Below are positions 11,308 through 23,235 of a DNA stretch of 35,166 bases, one piece after another. A model generated the notes under the pieces. That model made no database searches. It was not told the DNA's origin and saw only the letters and a program-made list of their open reading frames with translations. The stretch lies in assembly GCA_037447605.1 (NCBI GenBank), contig CM074813.1:1049696-1084861 (forward strand), given 5' to 3'. The stretch is from Zygnema circumcarinatum. Its lineage: Eukaryota; Streptophyta; Zygnematophyceae; Zygnematales; Zygnemataceae. The position numbers were made by a program, and so were the translations under genes. Position 1 is the stretch's first letter, and each line of letters begins with the position of its first letter.

Positions 11308-11311
11308 GGAG

Positions 11312-14300
11312 TCACCTGAACTCGTCGTATCCAGAGGAAGCGACTGAGGGGCTGCTGAGATATTCCTCATCAAGGCTGTTCCCCGCTGCTTCATTCTTCG
11401 GAGCGGCATCGGATTCCGAAATTTTGAGCCGTTCAATGAGAGCGTTTTTTACCTCACCCATAGTGGGCCGCCTCGATCCCGACCCCTGCAAAATGAGGGA
11501 CAGACAGATAGAGCAATTCTGCTACTGAGCACTTCCTTAGGGGATAACTGAAAAATCAACATAGTAGTTATGCTTGAAGAAAGTGAAGGAGAGGGCCAAT
11601 CTGGTTTGCTGGGAGCCGTTACTCGAGTTTCCCTAAAAGACTTCGCTGCTTTACCTCAAGAGCCTTGCCCTGCCTATCCCACTTGCAGACACTATTCACA
11701 TGTGACGTCTGCAATTTGGGACGGGGGAGAGAGGAGGGGGGAGATAGGGAGAGAGAGGGGGAAAGGGGAAGAGCGAGGAGAGAGAGAGTGAAAGAGTGAA
11801 GGAAACATGAAGAGTGGGAAGGGGAGAGAGAGAGAGCGAGAGAGACGGAGGGCGGGGAGAGGGAGACTTCACATCCAGACTCCTCACACTAACTCAACTG
11901 AGAACAGCTACAAAACAAAAGGCCCCACGAAATCTATCTACCTGGCAGTACGTCGAATCGACCTAGGCTCAGATACCCTCGTCCTTCCCAAAGAAATGGA
12001 ACAAAGAATGCAATCTTGAAACAAAAGACAATCCTACAACACCGGAATTCAAGAAGAAGCCCTCTACTTCTTTTTTTTTTTCCCGGAAGAGAGAGCACAC
12101 CCGTGTGCAGGCCTGCGCCACAGCTACCACAGCCTCCAGCTCCGCTACGGGCACACTCTCCCGAATGGAGGGATCCACCATTTGTGGAAGGCGGTCTCGC
12201 GTTACAAGATAATCTTGTACCTGCTCATGCACACAAGATTTGATTCCTGCTTAATGGGTCAGGAGGGAGGGAGACAGATAGAGAGAGAGGGGGTGGGGGG
12301 GAGAGAGAGAGAGAGGGGGAGAGAGAGAGGGGGAGGAATGGGCTGCAGGTAGAGTATTATTGTTGCGCTCCAGAATGAGATCGAGCAGGTGAAACAAGAA
12401 GCAGAAAGTAGCAAGTTGATAAGGAGTAGAAAAACATGTAGTTGCTGCGCTTGCCTTCATATAGAAGCGATGCGAGATGGGAGGACGGAGAGGGAAAGAG
12501 AGCGGATAGGAGGAGAAAGCTGTGAGAGATGGGATAAATCAAAATCAAAATTGGAAGCATGGTAGTCAACAAGCGAGTAACGCCCACTCACCCAGACTAC
12601 CAAGGTGCTGGAATCTTCCTGCAGGGCTTTTCGTCCTGTTACGAGCTCAAAGAGGAGGACTCCGAAGCTGTACACATCGCTCTTCTCCGTCATTTTGTAG
12701 TCCACCGTGTACTCGGGATCTAAATAGCCCCACGAGCCCCGCGGGTTGACGTCGGTTGTGAGGGGATTGGCCTCATGGCCGAGAAGCTTCTCTTTGTCGA
12801 AACTGTAGTCCGTAACCTGCAACCAATCAGCATATCCCAACGTGGAACAGGTAGGACAAGGCGAAACTCAGACAGCTGACGAACAGGGAGGGAGTTACAA
12901 AATGACAAAAACTAAAGGAAAATTTATTAAGTTATTGCGAAAGATAGATGATTGTTACCTTTGCTGCCAAGTCATCAGTAAGAAGTACATTGCTTGACTT
13001 AATATCGCCATGGCAGACGGAAGGGCTCGCTGTGTGGTGGAGATAGTCGACTCCGAGAGCTACTCCCACAGCGATATGCATGCGATCATGCCAACTTAGC
13101 TGAGACCTACGCTCTGCAAAAAAAAAATTCCAAAAAACAGAATTCTCCATAAACGACACGAAAACAAAAGCACCCAGACCGAGAAAGTGGCACAAACCCT
13201 CTAACGCCACAGCAAATTTAAAAACCCCTCTAAACCTCTCGAATACCGTAAAGAGAAAAGTCTGTGGTTCCATGATAAAGAAATTCGACTAGTCCTGTTC
13301 TGTTCCAGGAATCGAGTAGTTTACCGTGAAGGTGATCGTACAGAGAGCCGTTGGTCACATATTGGCTGACAAATGCTCGGACTCCATCTTCCTGGCAGTA
13401 AGCGACAAGGCTTGCAAGGTGGCGATAGTGTAGCCTGCAGAAAACATTTCAAGAGTAAAACAGAGAAGCATCCTGCCGGCAGTTTTTACGACTGAAATAA
13501 TTTGGTCTTTCATCCTTTGAGTTAGGACAATTTCAGGTAACAGCAGTTTACAATATTGGTGCTAGTGCCACCCTCCGTTCTTGTCTTCAACTTTTCATCT
13601 ATTTTCATTTCCTCCTCTCACTTTTTACTTCTACTCTTTCTCCTTCTCTGTCCATATTCTACTTCCTCCTTCCTTTTCTACAATTTCCACTCCTCCTCGC
13701 CCTCCTTTTACTTCTCTCCTACTTCCCATCCTCTCTTGCTCGCCCCTCCCCCACTCATCCTCCTCGTTCACCACTTTACCTATTCCCACCCTCCCCTCCC
13801 CACCCCGCCCCCGGTCCCCGAGCTTCCACCTCCCCTTTGCCTCTACATTCTCTTCCTCTTCATCCTCCTCCTCCACCTCTTCCCCTTTTCTGCCTCCTCC
13901 TCCTCCACCTCTTCCCCCTTTCTGCCTCCTCCTCCTCCTCTCCCCCCTCTTCCCCCTCCCTGCATCCTCCCCCTCGTGGTGCATGCAGCAGGGACGGACA
14001 TAAACAGCCAAATCTTCACGAGAGAGAGAGAGAGAGGGGGCACCTGTGAAGACTCTCCACCTCGTGCAGGAAGGCCTCGTCGCTGAGTGTGCGGCGCTCC
14101 GAGGTTTTGAGCATCTTCACCGCCACCACCCGCCCGTGGCGGAGCGAGCCCTGAAAGGTCTCGCCCAGCGAGCCCGCCCCAATGCGCATTGAAAAGTTGT
14201 CTGTTGCGATGCGGAGCTGCTCCAAGCTCAGCTTCAAAGGCTGGCCATCTGCAGTACCAAATCAAGGGAAAAAGAAAAGGAAAGAAAAATAAAATGCTTC

Positions 14301-17300
14301 GATAATGACGCAGAAATTCCAAGAGAGATAGTAGGGTTAAAGAGAATTCCGTCGAGACAGGCGGAAAGTGAAGATGAAAGATAGAACAAAGAATTGGTTG
14401 AAAAGTGCGAGGAATGGGGGCTAGGGGGGGTGGGTGGGTAGGGTAGTAGAGTACCTCGAGGAGGCGAAATAGTCAATGAAGCCTTTTTAGAGGTAGACTT
14501 GTCCTTTGCGACCGCCACGGCTACAGCTGACCCTCCTGCTACTGGAGCCACAAGTTCCGCCGGGATGGGCTCTTCCAGCTCTGCATATATGATGGCATAC
14601 ATGAAAAGTTTCAACCAGACGAAAAAACACTTAGCTGGAGATGCTGCTGATGTTAGGATCTTCATTTCCTATCCCACATAGCTACTGGGGCTATCAGGTT
14701 TTTACGGTTACTCCATGAATTTAACACTAAAGCTACTCTATCTTTTTCCTGCCATTTGTGTAGGTTTCCTCATTCTTATCACCTCACCTACAAGTTTCGC
14801 TCCTTCCGACCCTCCCTGCTCTTTTCTCTGTCCTCTTGCCTCTTTCAATTGCTCACTTTCCTCTCCTCTCACCTTTGCCTTTCTCCAAGTCCTCTGCAGC
14901 TCCTGCTTTGCCGCCTCCCCTCGTCACCTTCATAGACAAAATGGGGCCTCCTTTCTTCACACTCACTGACTTCACCTTCATACGAACTTTGTCCTTCTTC
15001 TTGGGGATGCAGATCAGCCCCATTCCGATCAATAAGGAGACAAAAGCAGCAGCCCCAACGATGGAGAGAATAACGACAGTCACAATAGTATGGCGCTCGG
15101 GGTGCTCAGTCTCAAGAGGGGGAACAGCTGGGAAGAAAAAAGGAATACGAGCTATTAGGGGTTCTAGAATGCTTCAGGTTTTGTTTGGAGCTTTCAGAGT
15201 GCTGGAGAGCATAAGGAGCATTTTGAGTTCTTACTTCAAAAAGCTGTATCATTCAAATACTCAGTCTCAGACAAGGATTTGACATTTCAGCTTCACACAT
15301 GATGTTGGCGAGGCGAACATCACATGATGTCAGCGGAACAGACATCACATGATGTTGCAAAAACCACATAGTTGGCACTCCACCACCCTCGCTCTGCCCC
15401 TGATGAAGCGTTCCAGTGTGGGAGACAGAACACGCAGGCCAATCTAAGGGCTGCATTAAGGGTTTCAGAATTCCGGGTTGTTTGACGAGCTTTGCTTTTA
15501 GGGGATGGCTTACAGCACTCGATAGGCGATCGCTGGTCCGGGTAAAAGCAAATTCCGTTGTAGAAAGTTGTACAGGTGGTGCTTGGGTCGCCTTGGAAAC
15601 AATTTCCCTTAATGAGATCGAGATACCTTCAGAAGAACAAATGAAGATTGAAGTTAGAAAAGGACATTGAGAATGCAGCCAAATCCAAATTGAGGCCTTT
15701 CTTGCTTTGTCCACTCTGCCAGTTGAGAACAACAGAGTCCTGTGATGGGCGAGACACGATTCTTCTTGTTTTTGAGTTGAATATGTTCACTGAAATACTC
15801 GCACTCTGAATCTTCAAAAACAGGTCGGATCTAACACTCAAAAAACCCCAACGGCGAGGACCCAAAAAAATACAACAGGAAGACCAAAAAAACGAAAAAG
15901 TCAAAAGACTCAAATGCCCAACACCCCTACACCCTAGAAATTCTGGAAGTACAATAACTGTAAAAGTCCTAAAGTCCCAATCAACAAAACAGTCGCGGCT
16001 CAAATACCCAAAAGACTTAACTGGAGAAAGACAAAAACTCTAAATACGATAACATTCCGGCACAGAATTCAGAACTTACGGCGCTCCAGAAGAAAGAGAG
16101 CCATTTTCGGGCAGTCCAAGAAATTTCCGCACTGCTTTGGACAGAGTTCCGTTGAAATAATTGCCAGAAAAGTTGAACTTTTCCAGCGCTGTGAAGGGGG
16201 CTAGGTCGGAAGGAAAGGGCCCCTCCCAATGATCATCGTTCATTGACCTGCGAACCCCATGGATGCAGATTCCTTTAGAGGAATTTTAGCGGGTTTGTAA
16301 AATATTTAGCTAAAAGCGAAGCCTAGCTCTAAAAATTTAGAATTTCTTGCCAAGACACTTTCAACACGTAGGAGTAACGAAATTGGAGGAAAGCATAAAG
16401 CATTCAACAATGCATTGAGACGAGGATAAGTTGCAGAAATGAACCTACAATGTCTTCAATGAGGAAGCAGCGCTGAGAAGACCTGATGGAAACGGTCCTC
16501 CTAAAAATGGATTTTTGCTTAAATCAACATAAGTAAGGTTCACCAGATTTGACATGTCCGGAAAAGGGCTTGAGAAGTTGTTATTGTGTATGTCCAAGTA
16601 CTGGAGCGTTGTCACATTCGATAAATCGGATGGAAGGCTGCCCGAAAAATTGTTATTGTTAAGAGTCAACAACTGGAGGACTTGGAGAGAAATAAACCCG
16701 AACGGAATGCTGCCCGACAAACTGTTGCTGTGCAGGGTCCTGCAATGTCCGCAGCCACTAGTCAAACCAGGGAGGGGGAGGGGAGGGGGGAGGGGAGGGG
16801 GAGGGGGAGGGGGAGGGGAGGGGGAGGGGAGGGGGAGGGGGAGGGGAGGGGGGAGGGGAGGGGGAGGGGAGGGGAGGGGAGGGGGAGGGGGAGGGGGAAG
16901 GGAAGGGGGAGGGGGAGGAGGAGGGGGAGGTGGAGGGGGATGGGGAGGGGGAGGGGGAGAAAACGTACAAATTGGCAAGGCTTGGACACTTGAACACCTG
17001 GGTGGGAAAGCTTCCTGTGAACTGGTTTCCGTGAAGGAGAAGGTTGGTGAGGGAAGTGGCATTGCACAACGTAGCCGGGATCGTTCCAGTAAAAGAATTA
17101 TTGGCAGCGCCGAGTACTATGAGATTGGGGATACTGCCGATTGTTTCAGGTAAGGGACCGGAGAAACTGTTATTGCTCAATCGCCTGTCCGTGAAATAGC
17201 ACATTCAAAACTGGTTAAAAACAAAAAGGAATGTAGGGAAGCTCAAAGGAAAGAGATAGTCTTCTGATGGATCAATCGTTATCAACAACATTCAACGAGA

Positions 17301-19965
17301 AGCTAGCCGCCTAATCCAACCAATCTGACTTCTCCTCGTCGATTAAGACATTAGCGGGTCGAACAGTCAATAGAAACACTAAACTTTGAAAAATCTCCCT
17401 CATTCACGATTGAAAGACAGCGTCTTTTCAAGGTTTGGAAAAACCGAAGGTGAAACAACTTCCCAACCACTTGGCCGTTTCATCCCTCAACAGACTTGTT
17501 CTTTTCACGAAATCACGTTAACTTTCTTCACAAAATCATAAGTTGTTTAGGCTTCCCTTTGCATGTCTGTAGATTCAAAGGAAGTGAACTTACAGAGTCA
17601 AAAGGCTTTGGAGATTGCTGATGGAAGGTGAAATCATTCCAGTCAAGTTATTGTCGGCCAGGTTCCTGCAGACCACATCACGCCGCGTGACTCTCAACGC
17701 CCCGCATCTATGCTCAATGATTCCGTGTTATCCCCTTAGGAAACTGCCTTACCAGCTCCACCATAACCCCATAACTGCAGCAAAAAGGATCCACGGACTT
17801 CCTCTGGAAAGACTGTTCAAAGATAATGCATAGCTATGTTTAAAAGTTCACAAAACAAGAACGACTGTCAAGTGTTCTGAGCAGCAATCAAGCCTATCCC
17901 ATAAAGGAGACAAACAAGAGAAAGTTAAAGGGAGAAATTTAAAAAATTGGTTTTGTGATCTCAAACGGTTCCTTAAAATCGTGTCACTTGGTAGCCCTAA
18001 AATGGACACCCAAAAGCTCCATGGGTTGGAAGGAGAAGCCCTAAGGAGGGAGGTTTTTAGGAAACTATGCAAACCCTAACTACAACGAACAAAGGCCTCA
18101 CAGCTGCTTCAGGGTGGAGGCATTCCACAAAGACACCGGAATCGTGCCGGATAGCTTGTTCCCGTGTAAAAGTCTGTCAAGAACAAATTCACTCCACATG
18201 CAAGAAAACACGATTAGACGACGAAGTTGAGGTATAATGACACAAAGGCTAAGTATTTGCAGAAGCTTACAATACACAATCTAATAGCAGATTCTACGTC
18301 AGCTGACAAATGCCCACCCATTACTCTTGAAATTGAAAGTGTTCATGTTTAACTGTTTACTTGTTCAACCGTTCTGTTTCTATGTTTGTTTGACTCACAG
18401 GGTTCGGAGTCCCACTCTGCCAAAAGTGGATGGTATGTTCCCCTCCAGATTGTTGAAGTTGAGTTTTCTGCAAAAAACATAAACTACTAATTAATTACCT
18501 GCTGCATCCTCTCTGCACGAAAGAAAGCTGTGCAGGAGCGTATAGGGAAAGCCAGCCTATTCGTAGTCAATTACGTTTGTTTATGATGTTATGAAACAAG
18601 AATAAATGCAAATGCAGTATATTGAGGTCGCCCCTCACAACCCTACAGCATTTAAAGTCTTTCGAATCCCCAATCTGCCTGTCTTATTGCCTGCAGATTT
18701 TACCTTTACATCCAGCCCCAGGGGAGGGGTTTGGAGGAAGAAAAATGACCTACACAGTGATGAGAGACGGCATTGCTGCCACCACCCTCGGAATGCGCCC
18801 ACTTATATTGTTATTCCGCAGTTCCAAACTACGCAACAGCGTCAACTTTGTAATTCCGGGAGAAAGGGTTCCAGTCAGATTCACACTTGTGAGGTACCTG
18901 CGTACCAGGCGGACACGGACAGGCTTTGTCACAGATAAGACAAATCGTGAAAAACAAGCCTTACATGTCGTTGTTGAAATCGGCTGCTAAACAGTCTTTC
19001 CCAAACGTGAGTTATAACTTCACCTTAATCTTTAAAAGAGATAAACGATCACGGCTCCCTTCAATGTCTCTGGAAACATCTCCCCTGGAGCTTGATCTCT
19101 CTCTCTTCCCACTCCCCTCCCAAAAACGAAAAGAAAAGGTTCATGGAGTTTTCAGAGCATACAAGTAAATGACATTGCCTTCTTTACTGCACTGTACACC
19201 GGTCCATAGGCACAAATCCGGCTCTATGGTTCGATCCCAATTGCTCAATACTCTAGGATCTGAAAGTGCTGATTTGAATGCAAGGAGACCAATTTCTGTA
19301 AAAAAAGAAAGAGAAAATCCAAAGTCAAATGTCAGAAACGGCACGGAAACGGCTGGATCTGAGATTCTGCGAGAACTTTCCCTACCCATGAGAGTAAATT
19401 TCTGCAAATAGCAGTTAAAGCAAGGGAGAGCTATTGACACTTTCTCCTCGTTCACCTCCCTCTCTCCTCTATCTCTTAGCTTAACCTATTTCTCGCTCTC
19501 TGTGTCCCTGACTAGGTCTCGCCCCCTCTCTCCCTTTACGTGTCGTTTGGCACCTCCTATCGTTCAGAGCTACTTTCTCCTGCTTTTTACCTACGATTTT
19601 CCCCTTCCTCTCCCGTCTTGTCGCTCATACACCGTCCTCGACACAAGTAAAGTATATGCCTATTCTCGTGCCTTAACCTCAAATCCATAAATACAGAAGC
19701 CATAGCTACGTGAGTACTTTAGCCCGGAAATTCATATCAAGCCTCCTTTCTGAACCCCAACTTTTCTCGTCTCTGAGCCGTACACCGCAAACCTAGGCTC
19801 CTCACCTTCCTCAGGGTACATCAAGGTTCCATTTGCAAATGTGGAAGTTCCTTCCTGCTGCGCATTCGCCCGGACACAGAACAGCAGCACCGCTGCGAGG
19901 AGCGTTTTCAACATCACCGTCTTCCCGCACGATCGCATGTGGCGTCTCACTAGACAGCTGTCCAT
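11312..19965 (-). CDS. Leucine-rich repeat receptor-like kinase, complete 18-exon gene (935 aa)
   Basis: Plasma-membrane receptor kinase. Exons (minus strand): 19806-19965, 19163-19295, 18754-18897, 18399-18467, 18102-18173, 17594-17665, 16969-17184, 16449-16739, 16080-16247, 15514-15626, 14873-15127, 14455-14580, 14044-14248, 13325-13434, 12959-13113, 12592-12816, 12101-12220, 11312-11485. Together they make 2808 nt in one frame. Signal peptide: [18 protein letters not shown], residues 18-35. LRR N-cap: [18 protein letters not shown] with the LCLWTGVQC pair. About a dozen LRRs follow, several encoded by 72-nt modules, then a Cys block ([12 protein letters not shown]). The membrane helix is at about 493-519. 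Kinase: glycine loop 630-635 (GAGSLG), Lys651, HGD with Asp748, DYS at 766-768 in place of [24 protein letters not shown]. It is a non-RD kinase. The kinase looks STRUBBELIG-like but the ectodomain does not, so I leave the subfamily open. Confidence 0.9.
16740..16968 (-). repeat. CCCCCTCCC-rich intron 7 of the LRR kinase
   Basis: Most of the 229-bp intron is a near-pure C/T tract on the coding strand (GGGGGAGG repeats on the plus strand at about 16771-16960). It lies between donor TT|GTACG and acceptor TTGCAG|GACC. The G-rich strand has many G-runs suited to quadruplex or triplex formation. Confidence 0.75.
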
Positions 19966-20491
19966 GGCTCCGTCCTCTCTCTCTCTCCCTCTCCCTCCCT
20001 CTTTGGAGATATGAGAAAAAATGGGCCTTCAATGGGGAAATGATTGCCAAAAACCTAAATCCAAAAAGGAGGAAAAAAGAAAAGAAAAATGTGATTGAAA
20101 ATTCCAGTGCAAATGGCCTTTATTAGAGGTAAGTCGCAGTTTCCTGGAACTAACCAGACTGTAGAAAGCTTGCGTAGAGAAAAATGTGAGACAGTGAAAC
20201 GTTTTCTATTCTGTGCCGCTCTTGCCGTGCGTATAGCGATCCTTGCATTAATCGAGACTAAATCGAGATTAAATGAACACGCTTATCAAAAGTAAATTCC
20301 GGCGTCTTCAATATTTGTTCCAGAAATAGCCCATCTTTGAATGCAAGCATTCTTCCCGACAGGTAGAAACTTTCCTTCTGCTTAGTTTACGAAAAACTCG
20401 TGAAATGTATTCTCCACTGCCAGAACGGTAAACTAGTTATAAACCAGAGTGGAAGCAAACATGCTCCTATATAATGGTTGATGGCTAATGA
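19966..20491. other. Intergenic region between the LRR kinase and the small gene
   Basis: It should hold the LRR kinase promoter and the 3' end of the small upstream gene. A short CTCTCTCCCTCC tract lies about 10-30 bp upstream of the kinase ATG and is probably in the 5' untranslated region. Nothing else was recognised. Confidence 0.45.
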
Positions 20492-20874
20492 TTAACATAA
20501 TGCACAGCCAGCTGCATTGCAGAGCCAAGCTCCAAATGCTGCAAGGAGATGCCGCATATTGAAGCAAGCCTCGACACCGCATACCACCGGTGATAATCAG
20601 AGAACCAGACCATTAATTCCAGGAAAAGAACAGGAAACCTACCTGCAAATAACTGCAAATGGAAGACCTCCTTCTTGGATCCCTCCCTCCTGAAACCTTT
20701 CAAATGCGTGATACCAAAGAGTGCACCGACAAGAAGCAGTTTCAGAGAGGGGCTATGGCTGCCTGAAGGGGCGCGCCATGGCGTGGGGAGCGCGGCGGGA
20801 CCGCCGCCATGGCTGCTCCTTGCTGCTGCAGGGCAGGGCCAGCTGGCGACAGGGCTGGCAGAAGTGGTCGTCAA
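20492..20874 (-). CDS. Possible small two-exon membrane protein, unrecognised (92 aa)
   Basis: Exon 1 is 20643-20874 and exon 2 is 20492-20538 with stop TAA. They join in phase 1 across GCAG|GTAGGT and CTTGCAG|CATTTG. The product begins MTTTSASPVASWPC, has an Ala/Pro/Ser-rich stretch, then a hydrophobic helix (LKLLLVGALFGITHL), a charged segment (FRREGSKKEVFHLQ) and a second short hydrophobic end (LFAAFGAWLCNAAGC). It lies about 530 bp upstream of the LRR kinase on the same strand, in a locally CpG-rich patch. I do not recognise the family. The agreeing splice phase and hydrophobic pattern are the only support, and it could be chance. Confidence 0.35.
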
Positions 20875-21783
20875 GCAGGGGCGGCGTTACAGGGAATCGG
20901 ACCTCGTTCGTAAAATGATATCCAGAAAATTATTTTTCGGTTCAGGTTTGGTAAAGGTACGGTCGTCATTTTCGGGCAGAGGAAACATTTGGAATCTCTC
21001 TCCGGATGGCGTGATTGGTGCCTGAACTTCTTTTGCTGGAAATTTCAGGTCTAGGGCAAGTCGGGCACATTTGGAAAAACTATTCTCAATTTTTTGGCAC
21101 CTTCAAAAATATAGAAAAGACATGACCGACAAAATATAAGACTTCAACAGGACCTCCCAAATTTGGACCGATTCGGTCCAGGACACCTGTCGCCATCCCA
21201 TTGTGTGGTTTCGCTCTGTTACGAAATTATCGAAGCCGTCGATCTCGACGATCTAACGGTCCATGTTAATAATTTGTCACGTGGCGCGTCGTGACTGGGT
21301 TACGAGTCCGGTAAGCCCTGCCCGTCGACGGGCGATCTGTCGTTTTGTCAGTCGGTCAGCGGCTCCCGCGGACAGGGAGGGAGGTTCTATGGACCGTATG
21401 ATTCCAAAATCAAAAAATACGTTAATTACACTAAGGACCACTCATGACCTGCCACGTCACTCACGGAATTTACGCAACCTATCAGAAATCGTCACGCCAT
21501 ATACTAACACTTGTCGTTTTGTGGGAAGAAGTTAATGCCCAGATTCCCAAAATTGTCTCTTTACCGAGAACTGCCGACAATTAATTAATTCGATATTTGC
21601 CGCGGCTTAATGTACAAACGAAAACTAGTTTTCTTTCGAAAACCAAGTTTTCACATGCAATGGGTTCGACAAGTGAGTTGTCCAATAAAATAATAATCGC
21701 CACGTGGAAAACAAGTCATATGGTTCCAAATTTGGGTCCTTGAAATTAAAAAGTGTACGGACTCTCTAAACCACAACGACATT
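20875..21783. other. Intergenic region, nothing recognised
   Basis: About 0.9 kb with no supported exon. It contains CACGTGGC-type motifs near 21278 and ordinary AT-balanced sequence up to the outer edge of the inverted-repeat island. Confidence 0.4.
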
Positions 21784-21960
21784 AGGGGGAGTCAGACCTT
21801 GACCATCGCCCGCGGAATTGCAAGATTTCGACCGCGGAAAGGTATTGATTTCGATTTCCGAATTCGGATCGGAAACCACGGCTCCCCCCGAACCTGTCTG
21901 TCACGTCCGTACGGCGGAATAGGTTACAAAAATGCCCCCAAATTTCAGAATTCCGCGCTC

Positions 21961-21994
21961 CGAAACGGGGGGCCTCGGGAGGCCCCCCGTTTCG
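21961..21994. repeat. Perfect 15-bp GC-rich hairpin with a 4-nt loop
   Basis: CGAAACGGGGGGCCT, loop CGGG, then the exact reverse complement. It lies inside the left arm of the inverted repeat, between AT-richer sequence and a CpG-rich block. Confidence 0.85.
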
Positions 21995-22409
21995 AAATTC
22001 CAGCTTTCCGCCGATGAGGAATCGTGCCCCGCCTTGTCGCCATGCGCGTCACGCACGTGCGAGCGTCTCTCTGCCGCCGCCCGGACGCCGCGACCCGCCG
22101 CCGCGCAGAGCAGCGTTTCAGTGCTGGCACAGGTTTAGGGTTTCGCTTCCCCCGGCACCAGCGTCCTCTTTCCGGCAACTGTGAGCACCACGGGAGAGCG
22201 GTGAGCGAAGACGCCAAGGCGACGAGGTACTCCCTCTCTATTCCCCTCTGTTGCTGTCTCCCTCGTCTCTCCCTCTCTGTTCCCCCTTTCTCTCTCTCTT
22301 GCTATCTCCCTCTATCACTCTCGCCCTGTTATCTCTCCCACATTCTCCCCGCCTGTGCCACTCTGCCCTGCCTCCCTCGGCCTGGCCCATGCCTCCCTCG
22401 TCTCCCTTG

Positions 22410-23070
22410 CTGCTGCTTTTCTCGCTGCTTCGTTTTCTGCTGCTGCTGCTGCTTTTTCTGCTGCTGCCCCTGCTGCTGCACCAGCTGCTTTTAGTGCTCC
22501 TTCTTTCTCTGCTTCTGCTGCTGCTGCTGCTGTTTCTTTTTCAGCTGGTTTTGCTATTGTTGTGCTGTTGCTGCTGCTGCTGTTGTTGCTCCTGCCGTCT
22601 TTTCTGCTGCTGCTGCTGCTTTATTTGCTGCTGCTGCTGCCACTGCTGGTGCTCCTGCTTTTTTTGCTGCTTCTTCTCTGCTACTGCTGCTGCTTTTGCT
22701 TCTTTTTCTGCTACTGCTCTTTTTACTGCTTCTTTTTCTGTTGCATTTTTTGCTGTTTCTTTTCCTGTTGCTGTTGCTATTGTTGTTCTGCTGCTGCTGC
22801 TGCTGCTGATTTTTTTGCTGCTTCTTTTTCTGTTGCTTTTGTTGTTGCTTCATTCTCTGCTGCTGTTGCTATTGTTGTTCTGCTGCTGCTGCTGCTGCTG
22901 ATTTTTTTACTGCTTCTTTTTCTGTTGCTTTTGTTGTTGCTTCATTCTCTGCTGCTGTTGCTATTGTTGTTCTGCTGTTGCTGCTGCTGCTGCTATTGCT
23001 GTGCTGCTGGTGCTGGTGCTGCTGTTGTCCTTTCTGCTGCTGCTTTTTCTGCTACTGTTGCAGCATTCAT
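22410..23070 (+). repeat. CTG/GCT triplet array with a 92-bp tandem duplication
   Basis: Interrupted CTG/GCT repeats mixed with TTT and GTT run for about 650 bp. Two 92-bp blocks starting at 22779 and 22871 differ at a single base, and a third partial block starts at 22963. Open frames here encode only Ala, Leu or Cys runs and are not credited as genes. Confidence 0.85.
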
Positions 23071-23235
23071 TTTCTTTTTTGCTACTGCATTCTTCTTCCG
23101 CATTCCGCATTGCCCTGTCCTTGTGCTTCCCGTTCCTTATGCTTGTGTTGTGTGTATGATTGCATATAATTCCTCCCCTTCCTTGTGCTTGTGTTGTGTG
23201 TATGATTGCATATAATTCCTCCCCCTCCCCATTAA

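Larger units (their letters stand above)
7571..11311. other. Intergenic region upstream of the Q-rich gene and downstream of the LRR kinase
   Basis: About 3.7 kb with no exon I can support. From left to right it holds a CTCCCTCT polypyrimidine tract (about 7600-7800), GC-rich promoter-like sequence (about 7800-8200), an ACGT-core motif cluster (8428-8446), AT-richer sequence with CCACGTGG near 8980, a GC hairpin (9641-9660), a cluster of CCAATGG/AACCATTG palindromes (about 9800-10030), and sequence with no visible structure up to the 3' end of the kinase gene. Confidence 0.5.

Noticed and set aside
22251-23215. Long open frames of poly-Ala, poly-Leu or poly-Cys on the plus strand
   Set aside because: They are three readings of one interrupted CTG/GCT triplet array. 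None has a non-repetitive domain, and all frames are open for the same reason.
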